In this document: piece by piece, positions 8,491 through 15,644 of the stretch
Numbering within the stretch: position 1 is the first letter of the stretch
Layout: each line of letters opens with the position of its first letter
NCBI RefSeq assembly: GCF_000966975.1
Contig: NZ_JZWV01000145.1
Coordinates: 1-26,101 of the forward strand
Reading direction: 5' to 3'
Source of the DNA: Streptomyces katrae
GTDB lineage: Bacteria; Actinomycetota; Actinomycetes; Streptomycetales; Streptomycetaceae
Length of the DNA: 26,101 nt
Program-made: the position numbers and the translations under genes
The notes under the pieces: generated by a model
The model's database searches: none
Told to the model about the DNA's origin: nothing
The model's input: the letters and a program-made list of their open reading frames with translations, nothing else

Positions 8491-10805
8491 CCGCGACGGA
8501 CCCCGCCAAGCCGGCCCCCCTGCCCCTCGACCCGGCCATCGCCCCGCCCGGCACCCGCAACTTCCGCGACGCCGGCGGCCTCCCCGCAGACCGCTGGCAC
8601 GCCGACCAGAACGGCGAAACCCTCGTCCCCACCCACTGCTGCTTCTGCGGCGTGCAGTGCGGCATGTACCTGCGCGTCGACCACGGCGGCAAGGTCTTCG
8701 GCGTCGAACCCCGCAACCACGACATCAACCGGATGCGGATGTGCCCCAAGGGCCTCAACGCCTACCAGCAGGTCAACCACCCCGACCGGCTGACCGCACC
8801 GCTCATGCGCCGCTCACGCGACGAGGAGTTCAGGGAAGCCTCCTGGGACGAGGCACTCGACTTCACCGTCTCCGAGATCCGCCGCATCCAGAGCACCTAC
8901 GGCAATGACGCCTTCGGGCTGCTCGGCGGCGCCAGCCTGTTCTCCGAGAAGACCTACCTCGTCGGCAAGTTCGCCCGCGTCGCCCTCAAGACCAGACACG
9001 TCGACTACAACGGCCGCCTCTGCATGGTCAGCGCCGCGGGCGCCAACAAACTCGCCTTCGGCATCGACCGCGCCGGCAACCCCTTCTCCGACATCCTGCT
9101 CACCGACTGCCTGCTCATCGCCGGGTCGAACATCGGCGAGTGCTTCCCCGTGATGACCCAGTACCTGTGGGGCGCACGCGACCGGGGCGCCACCCTGATC
9201 GTCATCGACCCGCGCGAGACGGCCATCGCCCGCACCGCCGACATCCACGTCGCCCTCAGGCCCGGAACGGACTCGGCCTTCTTCAACTCCCTCCTGCACG
9301 TGATCGTCGCCGAAGGGCTCACCGACGAGTCCTACCTCGCCGCCCACGCCACCGGCTGGGACGAGGTCAAGAAGACCGTCGCCGACTACCCGCCCGCCCG
9401 CGCCGCCGAGATCTGCGGAATCCCCGCCGAACAGATCACCCAGGTCGCCCGCGTCTTCGCGACCGCCGGCAACGCCATGGCCTGGCACGCCCGCGGCATC
9501 GAACACCACTCCCAGGGCGTCGAGAACTGCCTCACCGTCATCAACCTGTGCACCGCCACCGGCAACCTCGGCAGACCCGGCGCCGGCTACGGCACCATCA
9601 CCGGCCAGGGAAACGGACAGGGCGGCCGCGAACACGGCCAGAAATCCGACCTCCTCCCCGGAGGCCGCTCCATCACCAACCCGGAACACCGGGCCCAGAT
9701 CTGCCGCATCTGGGGCATCGAGGAATCCGAACTCCCCGGAGCCGGAACCTCCATGATGGAGATGGTCTGGCAGATGCAGCGCAAGGAGATCCGCGGCCTC
9801 ATCGGCATCTGTAACAACCCCTTCGTCTCCCTCCCCAACTACGCCGTGGTCAAGGCCGGCTACGACACCGCCGAATTCCACGCCCAGTTCGACTTCTTCC
9901 TCTCCGAGACCGCAGCCAACGCCCACGTCGTGTTCCCCGTCACCACCTGGGCCGAGGACGAAGGCGTCATGGCCAACGCCGAAGCCCGCGTCGTCAAGCA
10001 CAACAAGGCCCAGGAACCCCCCGCCGGCGTCCGCACCGACACATGGGTCCTCTGCGAACTCGCCCGCCGGCTCGGCGCCGGCCACCACTTCGACTTCCCC
10101 GGCTCCCGCGAGGTGTTCGAAGAACTCCGCATCGCCTCCGCCGGCACCGTCAACGACTACTACGGCATCACCTACGACCGCCTGGACGCCACCGGCGGCA
10201 TCGCCTGGCCCTGCCCCACCACCGACCACCCCGGCACCCCACGCCTCTTCGAGGACGGCCGGACCTACCACCCCGACGGCAAGATCCACATGCAGGTCGT
10301 GGAATGGCACCCGCCCATGGACGCCTACACCGAGGAATTCCCCCTCTCCCTCACCACCGGCCGCACCGTCGCGCACTTCCTCTCCGGAAACCAGACCCGC
10401 CGCCTGGGCGCCCTCGTCGAACAGACCCCGCGCCCCTGGGTCGAGGTCCACCCCTGCCACGGCTTCCACAACGGCGACCCGGTCCGGGTGATCACCCGCC
10501 GCGGCAACGAGGTTTTCCCCGCCCTCGTCACCGAGGCCATCCGCCCCGACACCGTCTTCATCCCCTACCACTGGCCGGTCCCCACGGCCGCGAACGCCCT
10601 GACCATCGACGCCCTCGACCCCCGATCGAAGATCCCCGAGTACAAGGTCTGCGCCGCCCGCATCGAGTCCGCAGAGCGCGTCGACGACGTCCCCGCACCC
10701 CCCATGCCCCCCGGCCACCAGGCCTACAAGGAGGCCCAGGCCTCCCGCACCGACCCCCTGCCGCCCACGTCCCCGCAGGGCCGGGGCACCGCGGAGAGGA
10801 GCTGA
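8487..10805 (+). CDS. Molybdopterin oxidoreductase, NasA/NarB-like nitrate reductase catalytic subunit
   Basis: This 772-residue protein belongs to the Mo-bisMGD (DMSO reductase) superfamily. The N-terminal [4Fe-4S] site is Cys51-x2-Cys54-x3-Cys58 with Cys86 in MCPKG. The expected Mo ligand is Cys179 in NGRLCMVSA; Cys-Met here is the Nap/Nas pattern, whereas formate dehydrogenases have Cys or Sec followed by His. The motif GQGNGQGGREHG also resembles assimilatory nitrate reductases. The C-terminal part has the molybdopterin-dinucleotide-binding fold (LTTGRTVAHFLSGNQTRR). There is no Tat signal, so it should face the cytoplasm, which fits the NarK transporters. It starts at GTG 8487, overlapping the previous stop. 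Unlike soluble Nas it sits with membrane, ferredoxin-like and Rieske partners. Substrate is inferred; formate or another oxyanion is not excluded. Confidence 0.88.
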   Translation: MTATDPAKPAPLPLDPAIAPPGTRNFRDAGGLPADRWHADQNGETLVPTHCCFCGVQCGMYLRVDHGGKVFGVEPRNHDINRMRMCPKGLNAYQQVNHPDRLTAPLMRRSRDEEFREASWDEALDFTVSEIRRIQSTYGNDAFGLLGGASLFSEKTYLVGKFARVALKTRHVDYNGRLCMVSAAGANKLAFGIDRAGNPFSDILLTDCLLIAGSNIGECFPVMTQYLWGARDRGATLIVIDPRETAIARTADIHVALRPGTDSAFFNSLLHVIVAEGLTDESYLAAHATGWDEVKKTVADYPPARAAEICGIPAEQITQVARVFATAGNAMAWHARGIEHHSQGVENCLTVINLCTATGNLGRPGAGYGTITGQGNGQGGREHGQKSDLLPGGRSITNPEHRAQICRIWGIEESELPGAGTSMMEMVWQMQRKEIRGLIGICNNPFVSLPNYAVVKAGYDTAEFHAQFDFFLSETAANAHVVFPVTTWAEDEGVMANAEARVVKHNKAQEPPAGVRTDTWVLCELARRLGAGHHFDFPGSREVFEELRIASAGTVNDYYGITYDRLDATGGIAWPCPTTDHPGTPRLFEDGRTYHPDGKIHMQVVEWHPPMDAYTEEFPLSLTTGRTVAHFLSGNQTRRLGALVEQTPRPWVEVHPCHGFHNGDPVRVITRRGNEVFPALVTEAIRPDTVFIPYHWPVPTAANALTIDALDPRSKIPEYKVCAARIESAERVDDVPAPPMPPGHQAYKEAQASRTDPLPPTSPQGRGTAERS

Positions 10806-10812
10806 CGCCGCC

Positions 10813-11412
10813 ATGATGGGCCGCACGATCTTCATCGACCCCGGCCGTTGCATCGGCTGCCAGGCCTGCGTCTCCGCCTGCCGCGAATGCGACTCGCACC
10901 GCGGCAAGTCGATGATCCACCTCGACTACAGCGACCCCGGCCAGTCCGTCGCCTCCCTGCCGACCGTCTGCATGCACTGCGAAGACCCGGTCGCCCCGTG
11001 TGCCGAGGTCTGCCCCGCCGACGCGATCCTCGTCACCGCCGACGGCGTCGTCCAACAGGCCGACACCACCCGCTGCATCGGCTGCGCCAACTGCGTCAAC
11101 GCCTGCCCCTTCGGCGTCCCGAAGATCGACCTCCAGGCGAAGCTCCAGATGAAGTGCAACCTCTGCTACGACCGCACCGCCTACGGCCTGGCCCCCATGT
11201 GCGCCACGGTTTGCCCGACCGGCGCCCTCTTCTACGGAACCCTCGAAGAGCTCCAGGCCGAACGCCCCGGCGTCCAGGTCGCCGACTCCTTCGCCTTCGG
11301 CGACGTGGTCGTCTCCACCGGCGTCGCCATGGTCGTCCCCGCCGACAAGGTCCAGTGGCCCGTCCCCGGCGGCCTGCCCGTCGTCGAAGTCAACGGGGTG
11401 GATGTGCGATGA
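10813..11412 (+). CDS. Four-cluster [4Fe-4S] electron-transfer subunit (DmsB/NrfC type)
   Basis: The 199-residue protein has four cysteine groups giving 16 cluster ligands: Cys13/16/19/23 (CIGCQACVSAC), Cys53/56/63/67, Cys88/91/94/98 (CIGCANCVNACP) and Cys115/118/130/134. This is the pattern of the iron-sulfur subunits of DMSO reductase, formate dehydrogenase-N, NrfC and polysulfide reductase. It would carry electrons between the membrane subunits and the molybdenum subunit. No signal peptide or membrane helix is present, so it is cytoplasmic like its partner. The start is ATG 10813 (or the adjacent ATG 10816) behind AGGAG. Its stop overlaps the Rieske start as ATGA, so translation is coupled. 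Confidence 0.93.
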   Translation: MMGRTIFIDPGRCIGCQACVSACRECDSHRGKSMIHLDYSDPGQSVASLPTVCMHCEDPVAPCAEVCPADAILVTADGVVQQADTTRCIGCANCVNACPFGVPKIDLQAKLQMKCNLCYDRTAYGLAPMCATVCPTGALFYGTLEELQAERPGVQVADSFAFGDVVVSTGVAMVVPADKVQWPVPGGLPVVEVNGVDVR

Positions 11413-12074
11413 GCGTCACCGAACAGCCCGCTCCACAGCCCGGCCAGGGCCCCGCCGGCGATGCCGACGGGGACGCCGCCGCAGCACAGCTGCGCGACCG
11501 GATCAGCGCCGACTCCCTCACCACCCGCCGCGACTACCTGCGGATCGTCGCCACCGTCTCCGGCGGCCTCGCCATCGGCGGAGTCGGCGTAGCCGCCGGC
11601 ATCCTGCACCGGCACGGCGACAGCGAGCACCTGCCCGAACCCAAGAAGGTCACCGACGCACTCGCCCCCGGCCAGTCCGTGGCCTTCCGCTTCCCCGGAG
11701 ACGAGGACCGAGCCCTCGCCGTCCGGCTCGCCGACGGAAGCCTCGTCGGCTACTCCGCTGTCTGCACCCACCTGGCCTGCGCCGTCCTGTGGCGCGAGGA
11801 CCGGGGCTCCGAGGGCGAGCTGTACTGCCCCTGCCACGAAGGCGTCTTCGACGCCCGCACCGGTGAGGTCACCGCCGGGCCGCCGCCCCGCCCCCTCCCC
11901 AGGATCTTCCTCACCGAACGCGCCGACGGCAGCGTCTGGGCCATCGCCACCGCCCGGTCGGGAGAGACCGCCAAGGACGCCCTCTGCCGGCAGTTCGGCG
12001 ACTCCCGCCCCGAGGCGGCACGGCGCCTGGGCTGCCCCGGCACGGCCGGCGCCACCGAGAGCAGGCGGACATGA
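11409..12074 (+). CDS. Rieske [2Fe-2S] protein with Tat-type membrane anchor
   Basis: The 221-residue product has both Rieske boxes: CTHLAC (Cys119, His121) and CPCHEG (Cys140, His143, with Cys142). This gives the two-Cys, two-His ligand set plus the extra cysteines that form the disulfide in quinol-oxidising Rieske proteins. Residues 39-45 (TRRDYLR) fit a twin-arginine motif and are followed by a hydrophobic stretch at about 46-66, so it is probably a Tat-exported, N-terminally anchored protein with its cluster outside the membrane. That topology resembles bc1 complex Rieske proteins. It may take electrons from menaquinol. Both ends overlap neighbouring genes by four bases (ATGA). Conserved context, rather than sequence, makes it part of the nitrate reductase-like complex. 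Confidence 0.92.
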   Translation: MSVTEQPAPQPGQGPAGDADGDAAAAQLRDRISADSLTTRRDYLRIVATVSGGLAIGGVGVAAGILHRHGDSEHLPEPKKVTDALAPGQSVAFRFPGDEDRALAVRLADGSLVGYSAVCTHLACAVLWREDRGSEGELYCPCHEGVFDARTGEVTAGPPPRPLPRIFLTERADGSVWAIATARSGETAKDALCRQFGDSRPEAARRLGCPGTAGATESRRT

Positions 12075-12439
12075 GCGACCCCCAGCTGCCCCCACGGCCC
12101 GAATACCACCCGGGAAGCGCCCAGCCACGACTGAACCGGCCCGTGCACGAGCGGTATCCCCAGATCCGCCCCACCAGCGGCTACGGCGACCCGCGGATCC
12201 GGCGCACCGGCCCCGGCCCGGGCGCCGGCACCGAACAGGAACCGGAGCGCTCCTCGAAGCTCAACGCCCGTCTCGCGCTCGCCCTCACGGTCGTCATCGG
12301 ACAACTCTGGGCGCTGACCGTGACCGTCAACGAATGGATGAAGGGCAACACGGCCACCGCCTGGTGGGGGGCGGGATTCCTGATCCTGTCCTTCCTCGTC
12401 GTGATCGCCCTGTGGCTCCTCGACCCGAAGGACCGATGA
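12071..12439 (+). CDS. Small two-helix membrane protein of the nar-like operon
   Basis: The product is 122 residues and I do not recognise its family. The first 65 residues are Pro/Arg-rich and probably disordered. Two hydrophobic helices follow at about 68-86 and 96-117, joined by a short loop (NEWMKGNTATAW), and the protein ends with LDPKDR. Four-base ATGA overlaps with both the Rieske gene and narK copy 2 place it firmly in the operon. It could be a small membrane subunit or an assembly factor of the complex; there is no visible cofactor-binding residue to support a catalytic role. Confidence 0.8.
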   Translation: MSDPQLPPRPEYHPGSAQPRLNRPVHERYPQIRPTSGYGDPRIRRTGPGPGAGTEQEPERSSKLNARLALALTVVIGQLWALTVTVNEWMKGNTATAWWGAGFLILSFLVVIALWLLDPKDR

Positions 12440-13869
12440 CCATGTCCCTCCCGACGCCCACCCCGTCCGCGGTCCGCTCGCACCGCAAGGAGACCTACAA
12501 GCCGGGTGCCGTCATCGGGGACTGGCGGCCCGAGGACGAGGGCTTCTGGCAGATCACCGGCCGCCGGGTCGCCCAGCGCAACCTCTGGATCTCCATCCCG
12601 GCCCTGATGCTCGGCTTCGTGGTCTGGCAGGTCTGGTCGGTCACCGTCGTCAAGCTGAACGACGTCGGCTTCGGCTTCTCCAAGTCGCAGCTGTTCTGGC
12701 TGACCGCCATCCCCGGCATCACCGGCGGCACCTTCCGCATCCTGTACACCTTCATCGGCCCCATCTTCGGCGAGCGGAAGTTCACCGCCTTCAGCACGCT
12801 CGTCCTGGTCGCCCCCATGCTCTGGCTGGGCTTCGCACTCCAGGACACCGGCACCCCCTACTGGGAACTCGCGCTCATCGCCGCCGTCTGCGGCATCGGA
12901 GGCGCGAACTTCGCCTCCTCCATGGCCAACATCGGCTTTTTCTTCCCCAAGCGGGAGAAAGGCAGTGCCAACGGCCTCAACGGGGGCCTCGGCAACCTCG
13001 GCGTGAGCGTCGTCCAGCTGGTCGCGCCCCTCGTGGTCACCGCCGCCGTGCTGGGGCCCCCGGCGGGCGGTCCGCAGCACGACGCGAAGCAGAACACGGA
13101 CATCTGGCTCCAGAACGGAGCCTTCCTCTGGGTGCCGCTCCTGGTCATCATGGCGCTGCTCGCCTGGTTCCTGATGAATGACCTGAAGGTGGCCGCGGCC
13201 CCCTTCAGCCAGCAGAAGATCATCTTCAGGCGCAAGCACAACTGGCTGATGACCTGGCTGTACGTCGGCACCTTCGGGTCCTTCATCGGGTTCGCCGCCG
13301 GCCTGCCGCTGCTCATCAAGAACAACTTCGAGGCGCAGGGATACGAGGCGACCACCTACGCCTGGATCGGCCCCTTCATCGGCGCGCTCATGCGCTGGGC
13401 CGGAGGCTGGCTCTCCGACCGGATCGGCGGCGCCAGAGTGACCATGCTGTCGTTCGTCGGCATGGCCGCCGCCCTGGTAGTGGTGATCTTCGCGCTGCCG
13501 GCCGGCGGAGACCAGGGCAGCTTCTGGGCCTTCTTCATCGGCTTCCTGGCGGCCTTCGCCTTCTCCGGGCTGGGCAACGGATCGACCTTCCGGCAGATCC
13601 CGGTGATCTTCCGGGAGCAGCACATGCGCCAGGCCCAGGGCCAGGGCCCCGAGGCGCAGGCAGCCGCGCTGAAGCAGTCGGAGATGGAGGCGGGCGCCGT
13701 CACCGGTTTCTCGTCCGCCATCGCCGCCTACGGCTTCTTCTTCATCCCCGCCATGTTCGCGGCCATCTCCGTCACGAACGCCCTGTGGATGTTCATCGGC
13801 TTCTACGCGACCTGCCTCGCGGTCTGCTGGTGGTTCTACGCCCGCAAGGGCGCGGAGGCCCCCAGCTGA
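12436..13869 (+). CDS. narK: Nitrate/nitrite transporter, NarK family, copy 2
   Basis: This is the last gene of the operon: 477 residues, 12 helices, with the nitrate signatures GGLGNLGVSVVQL and FSGLGNGSTFRQIPVIF. It aligns over its length with copy 1 at 2362-3768. Clear differences are a longer loop after helix 5 (PPAGGPQHDAKQN) and a different N-terminal tail. It starts at ATG 12436, overlapping the previous stop as ATGA. Its position supports nitrate as the substrate of the molybdoenzyme, because the catalytic site is predicted in the cytoplasm and nitrate must be imported and nitrite exported. Having one transporter inside the operon and one outside may allow separate regulation. Confidence 0.95.
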   Translation: MTMSLPTPTPSAVRSHRKETYKPGAVIGDWRPEDEGFWQITGRRVAQRNLWISIPALMLGFVVWQVWSVTVVKLNDVGFGFSKSQLFWLTAIPGITGGTFRILYTFIGPIFGERKFTAFSTLVLVAPMLWLGFALQDTGTPYWELALIAAVCGIGGANFASSMANIGFFFPKREKGSANGLNGGLGNLGVSVVQLVAPLVVTAAVLGPPAGGPQHDAKQNTDIWLQNGAFLWVPLLVIMALLAWFLMNDLKVAAAPFSQQKIIFRRKHNWLMTWLYVGTFGSFIGFAAGLPLLIKNNFEAQGYEATTYAWIGPFIGALMRWAGGWLSDRIGGARVTMLSFVGMAAALVVVIFALPAGGDQGSFWAFFIGFLAAFAFSGLGNGSTFRQIPVIFREQHMRQAQGQGPEAQAAALKQSEMEAGAVTGFSSAIAAYGFFFIPAMFAAISVTNALWMFIGFYATCLAVCWWFYARKGAEAPS

Positions 13870-13875
13870 CCCCGG

Positions 13876-14014
13876 CCCAGGCCCGGTCCCCGGACCAAGC
13901 CCTGGACCAGACCCAGGCCCGGTCGCCGGCCGAAGCCCGGGCACCAGCCCGAGGCCGGATCCTTGTCCGACCCCGGTCCGGGGACGGGGCCGCGGCCGGG
14001 CCCCCGTTCCGGGC
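13876..14014 (+). repeat. Proline-codon-like repetitive spacer with probable terminator
   Basis: The spacer after narK copy 2 is built from degenerate CCNGGNCC-type units. An exact 13-base copy, CCCAGGCCCGGTC, occurs at 13876-13888 and 13912-13924, 36 bases apart. An imperfect GC-rich stem-loop at about 13978-14013 could end the operon transcript. I see no supported gene here. Open frames crossing it are compositional artefacts. Confidence 0.4.
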
Positions 14015-14038
14015 CCGGAGCCGAGGCCGGGGCGGCCG

Positions 14039-14044
14039 TACCCT
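14039..14044 (+). promoter_or_regulatory. Possible -10 box for a leaderless mRNA
   Basis: TACCCT (pattern TANNNT) lies six bases before the ATG at 14051, and there is no ribosome site in between. This is the usual layout of a leaderless Streptomyces transcript starting at the initiation codon. Confidence 0.35.
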
Positions 14045-14050
14045 TGAGCC

Positions 14051-14278
14051 ATGAGCACCGCCCCCGCCTCAGACCCACAGTCCCCCGAGCCCACAGTCGG
14101 GGCGAAGCCCGAACCCACACCGACCCCGAAGCCCAGGCCGAAGCTGGTCTTCGACGATCCGCTCGACCAGCAGTCCTCGGACGACACCGACCGGGGCTGG
14201 GGCGAGCGGCCCCCCGCCGGCGGAAGCGCGGCCGACCTCGCCCGCTTCCTCGACGAGAAGCCCCCGCACCACATCTGA
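14051..14278 (+). CDS. Small hypothetical protein, Pro-rich N-terminus
   Basis: The 75-residue product has a low-complexity N-terminal half rich in Pro, Lys and Glu (EPTPTPKPRPK). A distinctive C-terminal half follows, LVFDDPLDQQSSDDTDRGWG then ADLARFLDEKPPHHI, which looks like real conserved sequence rather than frame noise. It has no membrane helix, cysteine or recognisable domain. It is probably a small acidic cytoplasmic protein of unknown function, convergent with mscL. Initiation is probably leaderless. A frame in the opposite strand over the same bases is a shadow. Confidence 0.65.
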   Translation: MSTAPASDPQSPEPTVGAKPEPTPTPKPRPKLVFDDPLDQQSSDDTDRGWGERPPAGGSAADLARFLDEKPPHHI

Positions 14279-14279
14279 T

Positions 14280-14291
14280 CCGCCGCGGCGG
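14280..14291. terminator. Small palindrome between convergent genes
   Basis: The perfect palindrome CCGCCGCGGCGG fills the 13-base gap between the hypothetical gene and mscL and could act in both directions. The stem is short, so support is modest. Confidence 0.3.
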
Positions 14292-14792
14292 TCAGACCGC
14301 GTCGCGGGCCCCCGGCGTCCTGGCGCTCTCGCCGTTCCCGCTGCGCTGCGAGACCAGCGTGTCCCGGATCTCCTTGAGGACCTCCAGCTCGGTGATCTCG
14401 ATGGTCTCCTTCACGCCCTCCCGGGCCTTGCGGCGCGCCTCCTGCCGGGACAGGTACTTGGCCATCGGCAGGACCATCAGGAAGTAGACGACCGCCGCGG
14501 TGATCAGGAAGGTGAGCGTCGCGTTCAGGACCGAACCCCACATGATGTTGACGCCGGTCGGCTCGCCCTTGGCGTCCACCCCACAAGGTGCCTTCAGGCA
14601 CGAGGTGTAGACATCCAGGTTTTTGGTGCCGATGGCGCCCACAAGCGGGCTGATGATGCCCTTCACGATCGAGTTCACGATGTTCGTGAACGCGGCGCCG
14701 ATGACCACGGCCACGGCCAGGTCCACCACGTTGCCGCGCATCAGGAAGGCCTTGAAGCCCGCCAGGACGCTCTCCTTCTTCTTCTCGCTCAC
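14292..14792 (-). CDS. mscL: Large-conductance mechanosensitive channel MscL
   Basis: MscL is the pentameric emergency valve that opens under membrane tension during hypo-osmotic shock. The 166-residue product shows the N-terminal GFKAFLMRGNVVDLAVAVVIGAAF helix 1 region in order, the conserved VNSIVKGIISPLVG, a periplasmic loop with two cysteines (TSCLKAPCG), a second helix (LTFLITAAVVYFLMVLPM) and a charged cytoplasmic helix. The C-terminal tail is longer than in E. coli MscL (136 aa). I chose GTG 14790-14792, with GAGAGG seven bases upstream, because the family begins right there; the open frame extends further upstream without homology. It is not evidently linked in function to the nitrate genes. 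Confidence 0.96.
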   Translation of the reverse strand: MSEKKKESVLAGFKAFLMRGNVVDLAVAVVIGAAFTNIVNSIVKGIISPLVGAIGTKNLDVYTSCLKAPCGVDAKGEPTGVNIMWGSVLNATLTFLITAAVVYFLMVLPMAKYLSRQEARRKAREGVKETIEITELEVLKEIRDTLVSQRSGNGESARTPGARDAV

Positions 14793-14915
14793 GACTGAGC
14801 CTCTCTTCGTCACTGCTGTACACGGAGCCAACGGTTCCGAAAGCTACGGCAGTGACGGCACGCCATGTCCAATCGGCGCTCACCCCAGAGCGACTCAACT
14901 GTGCGCCAGTACGAA

Positions 14916-15485
14916 TCAGCACAACGTCACCGCCAGCCGCGCCACCGCACCGGCCCCCACCAGGGCCCGCGCCGTGTCCCGGGGCACCGACAGCACCACC
15001 AGCGCCCCACCGTCCCCCAAACCCTTCTCGGGCGCCGGGACTTCGGCCACCCGGGCCCCCGACGCCACCACCCTCGGCGGACCGGCACGCTCCGCCGCCA
15101 CCACGTCGACCCGGTCCCCGGGCCGCAGCAGCCGCACCGTGGCCGCGTCCGCGATGCGCACCGGAGCCGACACCAGGCGCACCGCCGCGGGCGCCGGCTT
15201 CACCTCGGGCGGTGCCGTACCCCGGGAGGCCTGTGCGTCCGTCCCGCCCACCGCCAGGGCGGCCGCCACCACGGCCAGCCCGGCCGAGGCCACCCGGCGC
15301 TTGCGGCGCACCGCACGGCCCAGCCGCCCCCGCGCACGGCCCACGCGCAACGGCGGGAACGGGGGTACCGGGCGCGCCGGGCGGCACGCGGAGGAGGTGG
15401 AGGAACACGCCGAGGACGCGGAGGAGGCGGAGGAGGACGGAGGGGAGGTCTGGGAAGCGGGGGAGCCGGAAGAGGTCGAGGACAT
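14916..15485 (-). CDS. SAF-domain (CpaB/RcpC-like) membrane-anchored protein
   Basis: The 189-residue product has a Ser/Pro-rich N-terminal tail, a basic stretch (RVGRARGRLGRAVRRKRR), one hydrophobic helix at about residues 68-82, and a C-terminal domain. That domain contains VRIADAATVRLLRPGDRVDVVA, the pattern of SAF/RcpC domains found in pilus assembly protein CpaB. No other pilus gene is nearby, so a role in Flp pilus assembly is unproven. The ATG at 15483-15485 is preceded by GGTGATC, which can pair with the 16S rRNA 3' end. A longer open frame to 15560 is possible but shows no ribosome site. The gene is upstream of mscL and codirectional. Confidence 0.8.
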   Translation of the reverse strand: MSSTSSGSPASQTSPPSSSASSASSACSSTSSACRPARPVPPFPPLRVGRARGRLGRAVRRKRRVASAGLAVVAAALAVGGTDAQASRGTAPPEVKPAPAAVRLVSAPVRIADAATVRLLRPGDRVDVVAAERAGPPRVVASGARVAEVPAPEKGLGDGGALVVLSVPRDTARALVGAGAVARLAVTLC

Positions 15486-15577
15486 GCTGATCACCGCCGA
15501 AAGGGTCGAGATCCGGTGCCCGGGCCGGTGCCCGGACCCTCCCACGATCCGCCTCCTCACCAGGCCTCGCCCGGGCC

Positions 15578-15604
15578 TGTGGACGATCCCCAGGTTGTGG
15601 ACAA
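15578..15604. promoter_or_regulatory. Two DnaA-box-like sequences in tandem
   Basis: TGTGGACAA (15596-15604) is the exact reverse complement of the Streptomyces DnaA box TTGTCCACA, and TGTGGACGA (15578-15586) matches 8 of 9 positions, 18 bases apart in the same orientation. The first also sits in the palindrome GTTGT-GG-ACAAC (15594-15605), so an unrelated operator is possible. The rest of the 159-base gap 15486-15644 shows nothing else. Confidence 0.3.
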
Positions 15605-15644
15605 CCCGTTCACCCGCAGGGGTAAGGAACCTCCCGCGGACGGC

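Noticed and set aside
8487..10805. Formate dehydrogenase as the function of the molybdoenzyme, given formate from PFL
   Set aside because: The Mo-ligand cysteine is followed by Met, as in Nap/Nas, not by the His conserved in formate dehydrogenases, and NarK genes flank it. Kept only as a minor alternative.
8814..10907. 697-codon minus-strand open frame
   Set aside because: It is antisense to the molybdoenzyme gene and shows only Gly/Val/Ala/Asp-rich sequence.
12181..15408. 1075-codon minus-strand open frame
   Set aside because: It crosses narK, the hypothetical gene and mscL, is Gly/Arg/Glu-rich, and has no domain; it is the antisense shadow of high-GC coding DNA.
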